This document shows, one piece after another, positions 36,109-44,942 of a stretch of 64,000 nt of DNA (positions are counted from its first letter, which is position 1; each line of letters begins with the position of its first letter). The DNA comes from SW10 sp965657795. GTDB lineage: Bacteria > Verrucomicrobiota > Verrucomicrobiia > Verrucomicrobiales > Akkermansiaceae. The stretch is taken from the NCBI GenBank assembly GCA_965657795.1, contig CBFHQJ010000012.1, forward strand, positions 1 to 64,000, read 5' to 3'. The notes under the pieces are model-generated. The model was not told the origin of the DNA. It ran no database searches and saw nothing but the letters and a program-made list of their open reading frames with translations. Both the position numbers and the translations under genes were made by a program.

Positions 36109-37679
36109 ACCCGGAACACGACCACCTTTTTCACGGCTTTCTTGACGGCACCCTCAATCAGCGCGAACTTGAACAACTCAACCAGCTTCTGATGGAGTCT
36201 CCGTCTGCAGCGGATCAGTTCGCCGAAATTTCCCTCCTTCACGAATCTCTCCACTCTGGCTTCCGGTCCGGGGCACTCGCAATAAAACACACACGCGCAG
36301 TAACAAATACTCCCGGCCGGAAGCCTCTTCTTCTGTCACTGCAACCCATTATCCCCTGGGCCCTCGCCGCCGCTGCCGCCATCGTGGCAATCGTCGCGCT
36401 CCGCCAGACCGAACTCGAGGGGTCCTCTCCCTCTCTCGTTGAGACAGAAAAACACAACACTGGTTTTGCCATTTTAACCCACTCGGTCAACTCGGTCTGG
36501 ACCGGCAATTCCCCCTCCGAAGGCGACCTTCTTCCCCAAGGACTTTTCGAACTCAAATCCGGCCTCGCCCAAATTGAATTTTTTTCCGGAGTCTCGCTCG
36601 TCCTCGAAGGGAATGCCGCCCTGGAAATCATCTCGCCGGATGAAATGCGACTTCTTCGCGGAAAACTGCGCGCTCATGTTCCCCGCCCCGCAATCGGTTT
36701 TCAAATCCACACCCCGCAAGGCACCGTTCTCGATCTCGGCACAGAGTTTGCCCTCGATGTCTCTATGAATAATTCGGAACTCCACGTCATCGATGGCGAA
36801 GTGGAATGGCACGAGAAATCCGAACCAAAGATCCAACTCACCGAGGGACAAGCCCTCCAACTCACCGGAAAAGAAAGTTCCCGAATCGCCGCCAATCCCG
36901 CCCGCTTCACCGGCCCGGATCAACTGGCGCATGAAATCGCAGCCTACCAAACTGATCGATTCGCCGATTGGCAGACTCAGTCCAACTCGACGGAAAACCA
37001 CCCCGATCTTCTCGCTTATTTCCCCATGAGCCAGCTTCATAGCTGGGATCGGGAACTTCCGTCGAAAGCACAAAAAATTTCACCCGGGGCAATCGTCGGG
37101 GCAAAAGTCGTGGATGGACGATGGCCGCAAAAAGAAGCTCTCGACTTCTCACCAAACGGCTCCCGCGTCCGCGTCTTCATCCCCGGAAAACATCAAGCGA
37201 TCACCTATTCCACCTGGGCAAAAATCGATAGCCTTGACCGTCAATACAACGCTCTCTTCCTCACCGACAACTACGGCCTTGGCGAACCGCATTGGCAAAT
37301 CCTTGAAGATGGCCGCCTCTTCTTTTCGGTCGGACTCGGAAAAGGAAAGCTCCATCACATTTTCCACTCCTCCGTCATTTGGGACTACACCAAAAGCCAG
37401 CAATGGCTCCACCTCGTCACGACCTATGACGTCGCAACGCGCACCTGCGTCCACTACCTTAACGGAGAAGAAATCAACCGTGAGTCTGCGCCCGAGGAAA
37501 AAGGAGTTAGCGCCCTCGTGATCGAAAACGCCCAGATTGGTAATTGGGGCCTCCCCACCCGTGAGGAGCCTGAGTTTGCCGTCCGAAACCTGAACGGGCG
37601 CCTCGACGAATTCGCCATCTATCAAACAGTCCTCACTCCCGATGAGGTCAAATCACTCTACCAATCCGGCAAGCCCTGA
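36105..37679 (+). CDS. FecR-type anti-sigma factor with C-terminal LamG domain
   Basis: A 524-residue single-pass membrane protein, nearly the same length as the other FecR-LamG in this window. The N-terminal anti-sigma part (about 1-75) has FHGFLDGTLNQRELEQLNQL. A TM helix lies at about 82-102 (IIPWALAAAAAIVAIVAL). The FecR core (about 120-265) has GLAQIEFFSGVSLVLEGNA, RLLRGKLRAHVP, GTVLDLGTEFALDVS and LHVIDGEVEWHE. The LamG domain (about 300-515) has ALDFSPNGSRVRVFIPGK, TYSTWAKI, WLHLVTTYDVATRTCVHYLN and LNGRLDEFAIYQTVLTPDEV. It starts within the sigma stop codon, so the pair is translationally coupled. The LamG domain could bind a glycan directly and relay this to the sigma factor. Confidence 0.93.
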   Translation: MNPEHDHLFHGFLDGTLNQRELEQLNQLLMESPSAADQFAEISLLHESLHSGFRSGALAIKHTRAVTNTPGRKPLLLSLQPIIPWALAAAAAIVAIVALRQTELEGSSPSLVETEKHNTGFAILTHSVNSVWTGNSPSEGDLLPQGLFELKSGLAQIEFFSGVSLVLEGNAALEIISPDEMRLLRGKLRAHVPRPAIGFQIHTPQGTVLDLGTEFALDVSMNNSELHVIDGEVEWHEKSEPKIQLTEGQALQLTGKESSRIAANPARFTGPDQLAHEIAAYQTDRFADWQTQSNSTENHPDLLAYFPMSQLHSWDRELPSKAQKISPGAIVGAKVVDGRWPQKEALDFSPNGSRVRVFIPGKHQAITYSTWAKIDSLDRQYNALFLTDNYGLGEPHWQILEDGRLFFSVGLGKGKLHHIFHSSVIWDYTKSQQWLHLVTTYDVATRTCVHYLNGEEINRESAPEEKGVSALVIENAQIGNWGLPTREEPEFAVRNLNGRLDEFAIYQTVLTPDEVKSLYQSGKP

Positions 37680-37689
37680 AAAAAACTAG

Positions 37690-37709
37690 CCGAAAACATC
37701 CGCTTTCGG
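37690..37709 (+). repeat. Hairpin element A in the FecR-PSD1 gap
   Basis: TAGCCGAAAACATCCGCTTT then CGG: a six-base stem CCGAAA / TTTCGG in the 68-bp gap, followed by GACCTGCT. The same TAGCCGAAA, CTTTCGG and GACCTGCT blocks recur in the next gap of this operon (element B, 40581-40602). Confidence 0.5.
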
Positions 37710-37747
37710 AGACCTGCTCAGATCAGGCGAACGATTCCCTCATCACA

Positions 37748-40570
37748 ATGAAGCCCATCCTCACTTTCTTTCTTCTCTCCCAGCTCACTTGGGCCGCCAC
37801 CCCCGAGGAACACGCCACCCTCAAGGCTCTTCCCATTCTCTCTTCAAAGTGCGTAGCCTGTCACGGAGAAGACCCCGATGACATCGAAGGCGACCTCAAT
37901 CTCCTCACCCGCGAGGGATATCTCAAGGGCGGGGAATTTGTCAAAGACCTCCTCGTCCCCGGCGACGCAGCAAAGTCCTTCCTGATGACCGTCATCAAGT
38001 GGGAGGACCCGGACTTTGAAATGCCGCCCAAGGAGAATGACCGCCTCACCCCCGAGCAGATCACTCACATCGAAACCTGGATCAACAACGGGGCCCCGTG
38101 GCCCGATCAAGCCACCCAGAAAAAAATCCTCTCAGCTGAAAAGGACAAGAAGGTCACCGATGACGGCATCATCATCGAAACCTCCGGCGGACTCGCCGAC
38201 GACTGGACTTTTCGCCGCTACCGGCCCGAGTCCGTCTGGGCTTTTATGCCTCTCGAGAAAGCCACGCCCCCGTCAGGCAAACAGAACCCCATCGATGCCT
38301 TCGTTAACGCCAAGCTCAAATCAGCCAAATACGACCCAGCCCCTCGCGCCGACCTCCGCACCCTCATCCGTCGAGTCTCCTATGACCTTGTCGGACTTCC
38401 TCCGACACCTGCCGAAGTCTCACAATTCATCAGCGCAGCCGGGAAAGACTTCGACCAGGCCTACTCCGAACTCATCGAACGACTCCTCGCCTCTCCTCAC
38501 CACGGGGAACGCTGGGCCCAGCACTGGCTCGACGTTGCCCGCTACGCTGACACCGGAGGACTTTCCAACGACTACGAACGCTCGAATGCCTGGCGCTATC
38601 GCGACTACGTCATCCGCGCCTTCAACGAAGACAAGCCCTACAACGAGTTTGTCATGGAGCAGATCGCCGGCGACGAACTGGCCGACCAATCCCTGCGCCG
38701 ACGCATAGACGATGACGCAAAGTACGAAGACCTTCGTAGAAAAGGCCATTTCTCACCCAGGGAAGCCGAACAAATGATCGCCTCTTCCTTTCTCCGCATG
38801 GGCCCCTGGGACCCCGCCATGGTCAAAGCTCCGGAAGCCCGCCAACAATACGTCGATGACGTCGTCAACGCCGTCGGCCAGACCTTCCTTTCCACCACCA
38901 TGCGGTGCTTCAAGTGCCACGACCACAAGTTCGACCCACTCCCGACCAAAGACTACTACCGCATCTATTCCGTCTTCGCGGGCACCCAGCTCGCCGAACG
39001 ACATGTTTCGTGGCAGAAGCACGACAACAAGATCGGCTTTGAAGAAGAAAAGGCCCAAGTCGAACTCCTTCACAATTTTGCCAACACCGAAGCCAAACGC
39101 CTTCAGCAAAAGGTCGAGGAACACGCGCGGAAGTGGTATGCCGAAAACAACCTTCCCTATAAAAATCTCAACGCACGCAAGAATGATCCCGTTGACCAGA
39201 AACCGCCGCGTCACGTCGGACTGAACGAAACCGAAAAAGGTCAACTTAAGGTCCGAGAACAGGACGAGTGGATCTGGAATCGCCGCCGCGAACGTTTCCT
39301 CCCCATGGTGCAATCCGTTTACAACGGCCCCGATCCCAGGTTCCTCAACGCCCGTAAACTCCGCATGCCGGGGAAGATCAAAAGCGACTGGAAGCCCGAC
39401 TCCCATATCCTCACCGGAGGGGCACTCGAAGCCCCGGGAGAGAAGGTCACGCCGGGTGTTCTTTCTGCTCTCGGAGTGCCTGTTGATGGAGCTTCCGACA
39501 ATGATCCCTATGCCACCCCGGCAGATCTGAATGGTCGCCGCCTCGCTCTCGCCAAATGGATCGCCCACCCCCAAAACCCTCTCACTGCCCGATCCATCGT
39601 CAACCGAATCTGGCAATACCACTTCGGCAAGCCCATCGCCGGGAACCCAAATAACTTCGGCGTCAAAGGAGCTCCGCCCACCCATCCTGAACTCATCGAC
39701 TGGCTCGCTGCCGACTTCGTCGAAAACGGATGGAGCATCAAGCGACTTCACCGCCTCATTCTCACTTCTGAAACCTACCAGCAATCCGGCAAACACGACG
39801 ATCAATACAAGCTCGCACAGGAAGACCCAAACAACGATCTCTTCGCCTTCTTCCCGAACCGTCGACTCACCGCCGAAGAACTGCGGGACTCCATGCTTCA
39901 CATCACCGGCGAGCTCAACCCCACCGCCGGAGGACTCCCCATCCGACCCGAAATGAACATGGAGGTGGCCCTGCAGCCCCGCATGATTCAATTCTCCATC
40001 GCTCCCACCTACCTCCCAAGCAAAACCCCGGAACAAAGAAACCGTCGTTCCATTTACGCCTACCGGGTTCGTGGACTCGCCGATCCCTTCCTCGAAACCT
40101 TTAACCAGCCGAACCCTAATGACTCCTGCGAAGATCGCGACTCTGCTTCCGTCTCCCCCCAGGCCTTCACGCTGATGAACAGCGATCTCGTGACCGATCG
40201 CTCCGTCGCATTGGCACTAAGGTTGCAAAAGGAGTCCAAAACTCTTCCCGGGCAAATCCAAAGAGCCTTTCACCTCGTCTTCAATCGCAAGGCCAGTGAC
40301 GCCGAAGCTACCAAGGTTGAAGCCTACGTGAAAGAGATGCAGGGCTATCACGCCAAACAATCGCCCACGCCTCGCAAATACCCCACCGAGATCACCCGTT
40401 CACTCGTCGAGGAATTCTCCGGCCAACCCTTCGAATATCAGGAAATCCTCCCTGTCTTCAACGACTACCAGCGCGACAAACAAGCCTCCGACGTTAGCCC
40501 CGAAACCAGAGCTCTCGCCGACCTCTGCCTCATCCTCTTCAACTCCCACGAATTCGTCTTCAGTTACTAA
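37748..40570 (+). CDS. PSD1 protein: planctomycete cytochrome c + DUF1549 + DUF1553
   Basis: A 940-residue secreted protein. Signal peptide MKPILTFFLLSQLTWAA. The N-terminal PSCyt1 domain has the heme-c motif CVACH at residues 35-39 and a later Met/His-rich part (EDPDFEMPPKENDRLTPEQ). DUF1549 (about 175-400) has DAFVNAKLKSAKYDPAPRA, LIRRVSYDLVGLPPTPAE, HHGERWAQHWLDVARYADT and CFKCHDHKFDPLPTKDYYR, which carries a second CxxCH. DUF1553 (about 590-935) has RRLALAKWIAHPQNPLTARS, RLHRLILTSETYQQS, FPNRRLTAEELRDSML and QAFTLMNSDLV. It is the third gene of the ECF/FecR gene set; its partner DUF1501 follows after 74 bp. Biochemical function of PSD1 proteins is not established; extracellular electron or redox chemistry is suspected. 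Confidence 0.94.
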   Translation: MKPILTFFLLSQLTWAATPEEHATLKALPILSSKCVACHGEDPDDIEGDLNLLTREGYLKGGEFVKDLLVPGDAAKSFLMTVIKWEDPDFEMPPKENDRLTPEQITHIETWINNGAPWPDQATQKKILSAEKDKKVTDDGIIIETSGGLADDWTFRRYRPESVWAFMPLEKATPPSGKQNPIDAFVNAKLKSAKYDPAPRADLRTLIRRVSYDLVGLPPTPAEVSQFISAAGKDFDQAYSELIERLLASPHHGERWAQHWLDVARYADTGGLSNDYERSNAWRYRDYVIRAFNEDKPYNEFVMEQIAGDELADQSLRRRIDDDAKYEDLRRKGHFSPREAEQMIASSFLRMGPWDPAMVKAPEARQQYVDDVVNAVGQTFLSTTMRCFKCHDHKFDPLPTKDYYRIYSVFAGTQLAERHVSWQKHDNKIGFEEEKAQVELLHNFANTEAKRLQQKVEEHARKWYAENNLPYKNLNARKNDPVDQKPPRHVGLNETEKGQLKVREQDEWIWNRRRERFLPMVQSVYNGPDPRFLNARKLRMPGKIKSDWKPDSHILTGGALEAPGEKVTPGVLSALGVPVDGASDNDPYATPADLNGRRLALAKWIAHPQNPLTARSIVNRIWQYHFGKPIAGNPNNFGVKGAPPTHPELIDWLAADFVENGWSIKRLHRLILTSETYQQSGKHDDQYKLAQEDPNNDLFAFFPNRRLTAEELRDSMLHITGELNPTAGGLPIRPEMNMEVALQPRMIQFSIAPTYLPSKTPEQRNRRSIYAYRVRGLADPFLETFNQPNPNDSCEDRDSASVSPQAFTLMNSDLVTDRSVALALRLQKESKTLPGQIQRAFHLVFNRKASDAEATKVEAYVKEMQGYHAKQSPTPRKYPTEITRSLVEEFSGQPFEYQEILPVFNDYQRDKQASDVSPETRALADLCLILFNSHEFVFSY

Positions 40571-40580
40571 ATAAGACGTA

Positions 40581-40602
40581 GCCGAAAGCTCCGGCTTTCG
40601 GT
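40581..40602 (+). repeat. Hairpin element B (UNCG tetraloop) in the PSD1-DUF1501 gap
   Basis: An eight-base perfect stem CCGAAAGC / GCTTTCGG closes a TCCG loop, giving the very stable C(UNCG)G tetraloop form in RNA; a G-T pair extends it. It is followed by GTTCCCC, not a T-run, so it is not a standard terminator. It shares TAGCCGAAA, CTTTCGG and GACCTGCT with element A. Confidence 0.65.
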
Positions 40603-40644
40603 TCCCCGCCTCCGACCTGCTAAAACAATTTAATTTTCTGTTTC

Positions 40645-42063
40645 ATGAAATCTCCTCTCTGCTCCCGTCCTCTCTCCGACGCCCACTCCCGCCGGGAATT
40701 CCTTTACGGCCTCGGTGCCTCCATGGGCTCCGTTGCCTTCTCCTCCTTGCTCGCCGACGAGATCACGGTCAACCCGATGGCTCCGAAAAAGCCCATGACT
40801 CCAGCCAAGGCCAAGAATGTCATCATGCTCTTCATGGAAGGCGGTCCCGGACACATGGACACCTTCGACCCAAAGCCAAAGCTCACCCAACTTCACAAAA
40901 CCGAATCCAAGAACGATCGCGGACTCGCCGCAGGCTCCTATCAATTCTACGTCGGCTCCCCCTTCAAATTTAAAAAGGCGGGCCAATCCGGCATGGATAT
41001 GTGCGACCAGTGGAAATACATTGCCGAGGCCGAGGTTGCCGATGAACTCTGCAACTATCGCGGCTGCCAGGCCGAATCCCTGAACCATCCCGAGGCCCTC
41101 TTCCACATGAATACCGGTAGCCGCCTCGGTGCCGATCCCGCTCTCGGCGCGTGGGCCACCTATGGTCTCGGATCAGAAAATCAAAACCTCCCCGGCTATG
41201 TCGTCATGACCGAGATGGCCCTCCCGCAAGGTGGTTCCAAAAACTGGTCCAATGGCTTCCTCCCGGCCCATTACCAAGGAACCGCGCTTCGTCCCAAAGG
41301 CTCCCCTCTTCTTGACCTCGAATCCCAGCCCTTTAAATCCCGCGCCCACCAACGGGCCGCTTTGGATCAACTCGCTTTCCTCAACGACCAACACGCCAAG
41401 CGACACCCCGAACATGCCGACCTCGCGGCGCGCATGGAATCCTACGAACTCGCCTACCGCATGCAGATGGAAGTCCCGGAAGTGGTCGAACTCAATGACG
41501 AACCCGAATACATCCGCGAAATGTATGGCATGGACGACAAGGTCACCCACGACTTCGGACGCCAATGCCTCATGGCCCGCCGCCTCGTCGAAAAAGGAAC
41601 ACGCTTCGTCCAGATCTTCGCCGGTGGTTGGGACTCGCATGACTACCTCGAACGGGGACACTCCTCTCGCATTGCCGCCGTCGACAAACCTTGGGCCGCA
41701 CTTATCAAAGACCTCAAGCAACGCGGCATGCTCGACGACACCCTCGTCATCTGGAACGGCGAATTCGGACGCACCCCCGACAACAACAAACGCGGCGGAG
41801 TTTACTCCATCGGTCGCGGCCACAATGCCGACGCCATGACCATTATGATGGCTGGCGGAGGCGTGAAGAAAGGAGCCATCGTGGGAGCGACCGACGACAT
41901 CGGAGCGCAAGCCGTCGATATCGCCCGCCCCATCCGCGACTTCCACTGCACCCTCCTCCACCTCCTCGGCCTGGACGACAACAAGCTCACCTACTTCCAT
42001 GCCGGCCGCTACAAGCAGCTCTCCCAATTTGGTGGCACCGTCATCAGAGAAATCGTCGCTTAA
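40645..42063 (+). CDS. DUF1501 domain protein (sulfatase-fold) with Tat-type signal
   Basis: A 472-residue exported protein. The Tat signal is SRREFLYGLGASMGSVAFSS. The DUF1501 pattern is FMEGGPGHMDTFDPKPKL, SPFKFKKAGQSGMDMCD, LGAWATYGLGSENQNLPGYV, LDQLAFLNDQHAKRHPEHAD, YELAYRMQMEVPEVVELNDE, FVQIFAGGWDSHDYLERGHS, TLVIWNGEFGRTPDNNK and GATDDIGAQAVDIARPIRDF, ending YKQLSQFGGTVIREIV. The family is structurally related to alkaline phosphatase-type enzymes and is almost always beside PSD1, as here. Actual substrate is unknown. Last gene of the sigma/FecR/PSD1/DUF1501 set. Confidence 0.94.
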   Translation: MKSPLCSRPLSDAHSRREFLYGLGASMGSVAFSSLLADEITVNPMAPKKPMTPAKAKNVIMLFMEGGPGHMDTFDPKPKLTQLHKTESKNDRGLAAGSYQFYVGSPFKFKKAGQSGMDMCDQWKYIAEAEVADELCNYRGCQAESLNHPEALFHMNTGSRLGADPALGAWATYGLGSENQNLPGYVVMTEMALPQGGSKNWSNGFLPAHYQGTALRPKGSPLLDLESQPFKSRAHQRAALDQLAFLNDQHAKRHPEHADLAARMESYELAYRMQMEVPEVVELNDEPEYIREMYGMDDKVTHDFGRQCLMARRLVEKGTRFVQIFAGGWDSHDYLERGHSSRIAAVDKPWAALIKDLKQRGMLDDTLVIWNGEFGRTPDNNKRGGVYSIGRGHNADAMTIMMAGGGVKKGAIVGATDDIGAQAVDIARPIRDFHCTLLHLLGLDDNKLTYFHAGRYKQLSQFGGTVIREIVA

Positions 42064-42170
42064 ACGAATCGGCATCACGCTGGGATAGCCCGGAAACCCC
42101 CGACTCCCGTCCGCTTTCTAACCCGTAAAATGTTAAACTGCTGGAATCGGGAAAACCCCCTCGATACCAC

Positions 42171-42198
42171 TTGTCTTTTTACAGTTGAGCCATATTCT
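42171..42198 (+). promoter_or_regulatory. Possible promoter of sdhCAB
   Basis: TTGTCT (42171-42176) and TATTCT (42193-42198) with 16 bases between them, 34 bases before the sdhC ATG. Both are 4/6 matches to the sigma-70 consensus. Visual match only. Confidence 0.25.
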
Positions 42199-42205
42199 GG
42201 CCCAA

Positions 42206-42220
42206 GCACCCGCTGGGTGC
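42206..42220 (+). promoter_or_regulatory. Hairpin in the sdhC leader
   Basis: GCACCC (42206-42211) pairs with GGGTGC (42215-42220) around a three-base loop, ending 11 bases before the sdhC start. In the mRNA it would sit over the ribosome-binding region and could limit translation. No known riboswitch class matches. Confidence 0.35.
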
Positions 42221-42231
42221 CCAAGTGAACC

Positions 42232-42948
42232 ATGAGTGCTTCTTCCTGTTCCCTGTTTGCCTTCGTCAAATCCTCCATCGGCCGCAAAATCATCGTGGCT
42301 GTTACCGGACTTGCCCTCGTTCTGTTTCTTGCCGGTCACCTGACAGGTAATCTGCTGATTTTCGCAGGAAGAGACGCTTTCAATGATTACGCCCAGTTCC
42401 TCCATGAGGTCTTCCACGGCGCCGGTGTCTGGATCGCCCGGGTCGGCTTGCTGGCCTGCTTCGTCGCTCACATCTGGTTTACTGTTCTTCTCACGAAGGA
42501 AAATAAGACAGCCCGAAAAAAATATGCCAACCAGGCGACGGTCCAAGCGCCCAAGTCATCCCTCATCATGATCTGGAGTGGTTTGACCATACTCGCCTTT
42601 GTTATTTTTCACCTCCTTCACTTCACCGTCAAAGCTGGCACTGACTACGCCTCCTTCATGCAGGTCATGCCCGACGGCTCCGAACGGCACGACGCCTGGA
42701 AGATGGTCATCGTCGGGTTCAGCAATCCTCTTGTAGTCATTTTCTACGTGATCGCCATGACCCTTCTCTGTTCTCACCTCAGCCACGGTGTCGCCTCCAT
42801 CTTCCAGACCCTAGGCCTTCGCACCAAAAAAACCGCCGGGCCGATCACTGTTCTTTCCAAGATCTATGCTATCGTCATCTATCTTGGTTTTATCTCCATC
42901 CCTCTCGCAATTCTTCTTTTCGGCTTCGGCTGTGAAGCCTGCAAATAA
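42232..42948 (+). CDS. sdhC: Succinate dehydrogenase cytochrome b558 subunit
   Basis: A 238-residue membrane anchor of the single-subunit (type B, di-heme) kind found in Bacillus-type and Bacteroidetes-like succinate:quinone reductases. Five hydrophobic helices are visible: IGRKIIVAVTGLALVLFLAG, VWIARVGLLACFVAHIWFTV, SLIMIWSGLTILAFVIFHLL, NPLVVIFYVIAMTLLCSHLS and IYAIVIYLGFISIPLAILLF. Heme-ligand histidines are expected at GHLTGNLL (helix I), AHIWF (II), FHLLHF (IV-type position) and SHLSHG. It takes electrons from SdhB and reduces menaquinone or ubiquinone. First gene of sdhCAB; sdhA starts 20 bases downstream. Confidence 0.93.
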   Translation: MSASSCSLFAFVKSSIGRKIIVAVTGLALVLFLAGHLTGNLLIFAGRDAFNDYAQFLHEVFHGAGVWIARVGLLACFVAHIWFTVLLTKENKTARKKYANQATVQAPKSSLIMIWSGLTILAFVIFHLLHFTVKAGTDYASFMQVMPDGSERHDAWKMVIVGFSNPLVVIFYVIAMTLLCSHLSHGVASIFQTLGLRTKKTAGPITVLSKIYAIVIYLGFISIPLAILLFGFGCEACK

Positions 42949-42968
42949 TTACGTCTGATTTTTGACCC

Positions 42969-44939
42969 ATGAGCTTAGATTCCAAAGTTCCAAAAGGCCC
43001 GCTCGCCGAAAAATGGAGTTCCCACAAGATGGACTCCAAGTTGATTAACCCCGCCAATAAGCGGAAATTCAAGATCATCGTGGTCGGATCCGGTCTTGCT
43101 GGCGGTTCCGCCGCTGCCACTCTCTCCGAACTCGGTTACAAGGTCGACTGTTTCTGCTATCAGGACAGCCCGCGCCGCGCCCACTCCATCGCCGCCCAAG
43201 GTGGCATCAACGCCGCCAAAAACTATCAGAACGATGGCGACTCCGTGCACCGTCTTTTCTATGACACGATTAAGGGTGGCGATTTCCGCTCCCGGGAGGC
43301 CAACGTTCATCGCCTGGCTGAAGTTTCGACCGAAATCATTGACCAATGCGTCGCGCAAGGTGTCCCCTTCGCCCGCGAATATGGCGGGCTTCTCGACAAC
43401 CGCTCCTTCGGCGGAGCTCAGGTAAAACGCACCTTCTACGCCCGCGGCCAGACCGGTCAACAGCTTCTCATTGGCTGCTACCAGGCGCTTGAGAAAGAAA
43501 TCAACAGCGGAGGCGTCACCATGCACCCTCGCACCGAGATGCTCGATCTCGTCGTGGTTGATGGGCACGCCAAAGGGATCGTGGTTCGGAATCTTTCAAC
43601 CGGAGAGATCACCACTCATGCTGCAGATGCTGTTATCCTCGCCACCGGCGGTTACGGAAACGTTTTCTACCTTTCCACCAACGCCATGGGTTGTAACGTC
43701 ATGGCTGCATTCCGCGCTCACAAACGGGGGGCCTTCATGGCCAATCCATGTTACACCCAGATTCACCCGACCTGCATCCCGGTCAGCGGAGACTATCAGT
43801 CCAAGCTGACCCTCATGTCCGAGTCACTTCGAAATGACGGACGCATCTGGGTTCCAAAATCTGCCGACGACGCCAAGGCGATCCGCGAGGGAAACAAAAA
43901 GGCTTCCGATATTCCCGAGGACGAACGTGACTACTACCTCGAGCGCAAGTATCCATCCTTCGGAAACCTTTGCCCGCGTGACATCGCCAGCCGGGCCGCC
44001 AAGGAATGCTGTGACGAAGGCCGCGGGGTAGCCGCGACCGGGCTGGGTGTTTTCCTCGACTTTGAAGATGCCATCAAACGAGACGGTGAAGATGCCATCC
44101 GCGCCCGTTACGGAAACCTTTTCCAAATGTATGAGAAGATCTCGGGGGACAATCCTTACGAGCAACCCATGCAAATTTATCCAGCGGTCCACTACACCAT
44201 GGGCGGACTCTGGGTGGACTACAACTTGATGTCCAACCTCCCCGGCCTCCACGTGCTGGGCGAAGCCAACTTTTCCGATCACGGATCCAACCGTCTAGGG
44301 GCTTCCGCCCTGATGCAGGGCCTCGCCGACGGTTACTTTGTCATTCCATCAACCATCGCGGTTTACCTCGCCGACCAAAAGCCCGGAGCAGTCACCACCG
44401 ACCATCCTGAGTTCAAGAAAGTTGAAAACGATGTCAAAGACCGCCTGAAATCCCTCATGGATATCAAAGGGACCAAGTCTGTTGATTCCTTCCACCGCGA
44501 ACTTGGTCTTCTCGTCTGGGATAAGTGCGGGATGGCTCGTGACAAGGCCGGCCTGCAGGAGGCGCTCAAGCGCATCCCCGAAATCCGAAACGAGTTCTGG
44601 ACCAATGTCCGCATTCCAGGTTCTGCAAACGGCCTGAACTCCGAGCTCGAGAAAGCCGGACGTGTTGCCGACTTCATCGATTTTGCTGAAGTCCTCTGCT
44701 ACGACGCCCTCGATCGTGAGGAATCCTGTGGTGGTCACTTCCGCTCCGAGCACCAATTCACCGACGAACACCCGCTCGTCAAGGACGGCACCACCCAAGC
44801 CGGTGAGGCCATGCGCCATGACGACCAGTTCCAATATGTTGCCGCCTGGGAACACACCGAACCCGGTCAGGCACCTGTCCTCCACAAAGAAGAACTCATC
44901 TTCGAAGAAGTCAAACCCTCCATCCGTTCCTACAAGTAA
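42969..44939 (+). CDS. sdhA: Succinate dehydrogenase flavoprotein subunit
   Basis: A 656-residue FAD protein that oxidises succinate to fumarate. The dinucleotide-binding fold is IIVVGSGLAGGSAAATLSEL (about 37-56). The FAD-attachment region is RRAHSIAAQGGINAAKN with the histidine used for covalent FAD. The active site has IHPTCIPVSGDY, the capping region, and HYTMGGLWVDYN; SDHGSNRLGASALMQGLADG binds FAD, and ESCGGHFRSEHQF near the C-terminus is the usual closing motif. Length suits the type-B enzyme. It is between sdhC and sdhB, with only 3 bases before sdhB, so it is one transcript. It acts on the cytoplasmic face in the TCA cycle and respiratory chain. Confidence 0.97.
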   Translation: MSLDSKVPKGPLAEKWSSHKMDSKLINPANKRKFKIIVVGSGLAGGSAAATLSELGYKVDCFCYQDSPRRAHSIAAQGGINAAKNYQNDGDSVHRLFYDTIKGGDFRSREANVHRLAEVSTEIIDQCVAQGVPFAREYGGLLDNRSFGGAQVKRTFYARGQTGQQLLIGCYQALEKEINSGGVTMHPRTEMLDLVVVDGHAKGIVVRNLSTGEITTHAADAVILATGGYGNVFYLSTNAMGCNVMAAFRAHKRGAFMANPCYTQIHPTCIPVSGDYQSKLTLMSESLRNDGRIWVPKSADDAKAIREGNKKASDIPEDERDYYLERKYPSFGNLCPRDIASRAAKECCDEGRGVAATGLGVFLDFEDAIKRDGEDAIRARYGNLFQMYEKISGDNPYEQPMQIYPAVHYTMGGLWVDYNLMSNLPGLHVLGEANFSDHGSNRLGASALMQGLADGYFVIPSTIAVYLADQKPGAVTTDHPEFKKVENDVKDRLKSLMDIKGTKSVDSFHRELGLLVWDKCGMARDKAGLQEALKRIPEIRNEFWTNVRIPGSANGLNSELEKAGRVADFIDFAEVLCYDALDREESCGGHFRSEHQFTDEHPLVKDGTTQAGEAMRHDDQFQYVAAWEHTEPGQAPVLHKEELIFEEVKPSIRSYK

Positions 44940-44942
44940 GTC

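Noticed and set aside
38753..40036. Minus-strand open frame of 427 codons inside the PSD1 gene
   Set aside because: The plus strand here has clear DUF1549/DUF1553 motifs; the reverse frame is open only through codon bias.
41173..42078. Minus-strand open frame of 301 codons inside the DUF1501 gene
   Set aside because: Shadow of a well-supported gene; composition is Val/Gly/Asp-rich without motifs.
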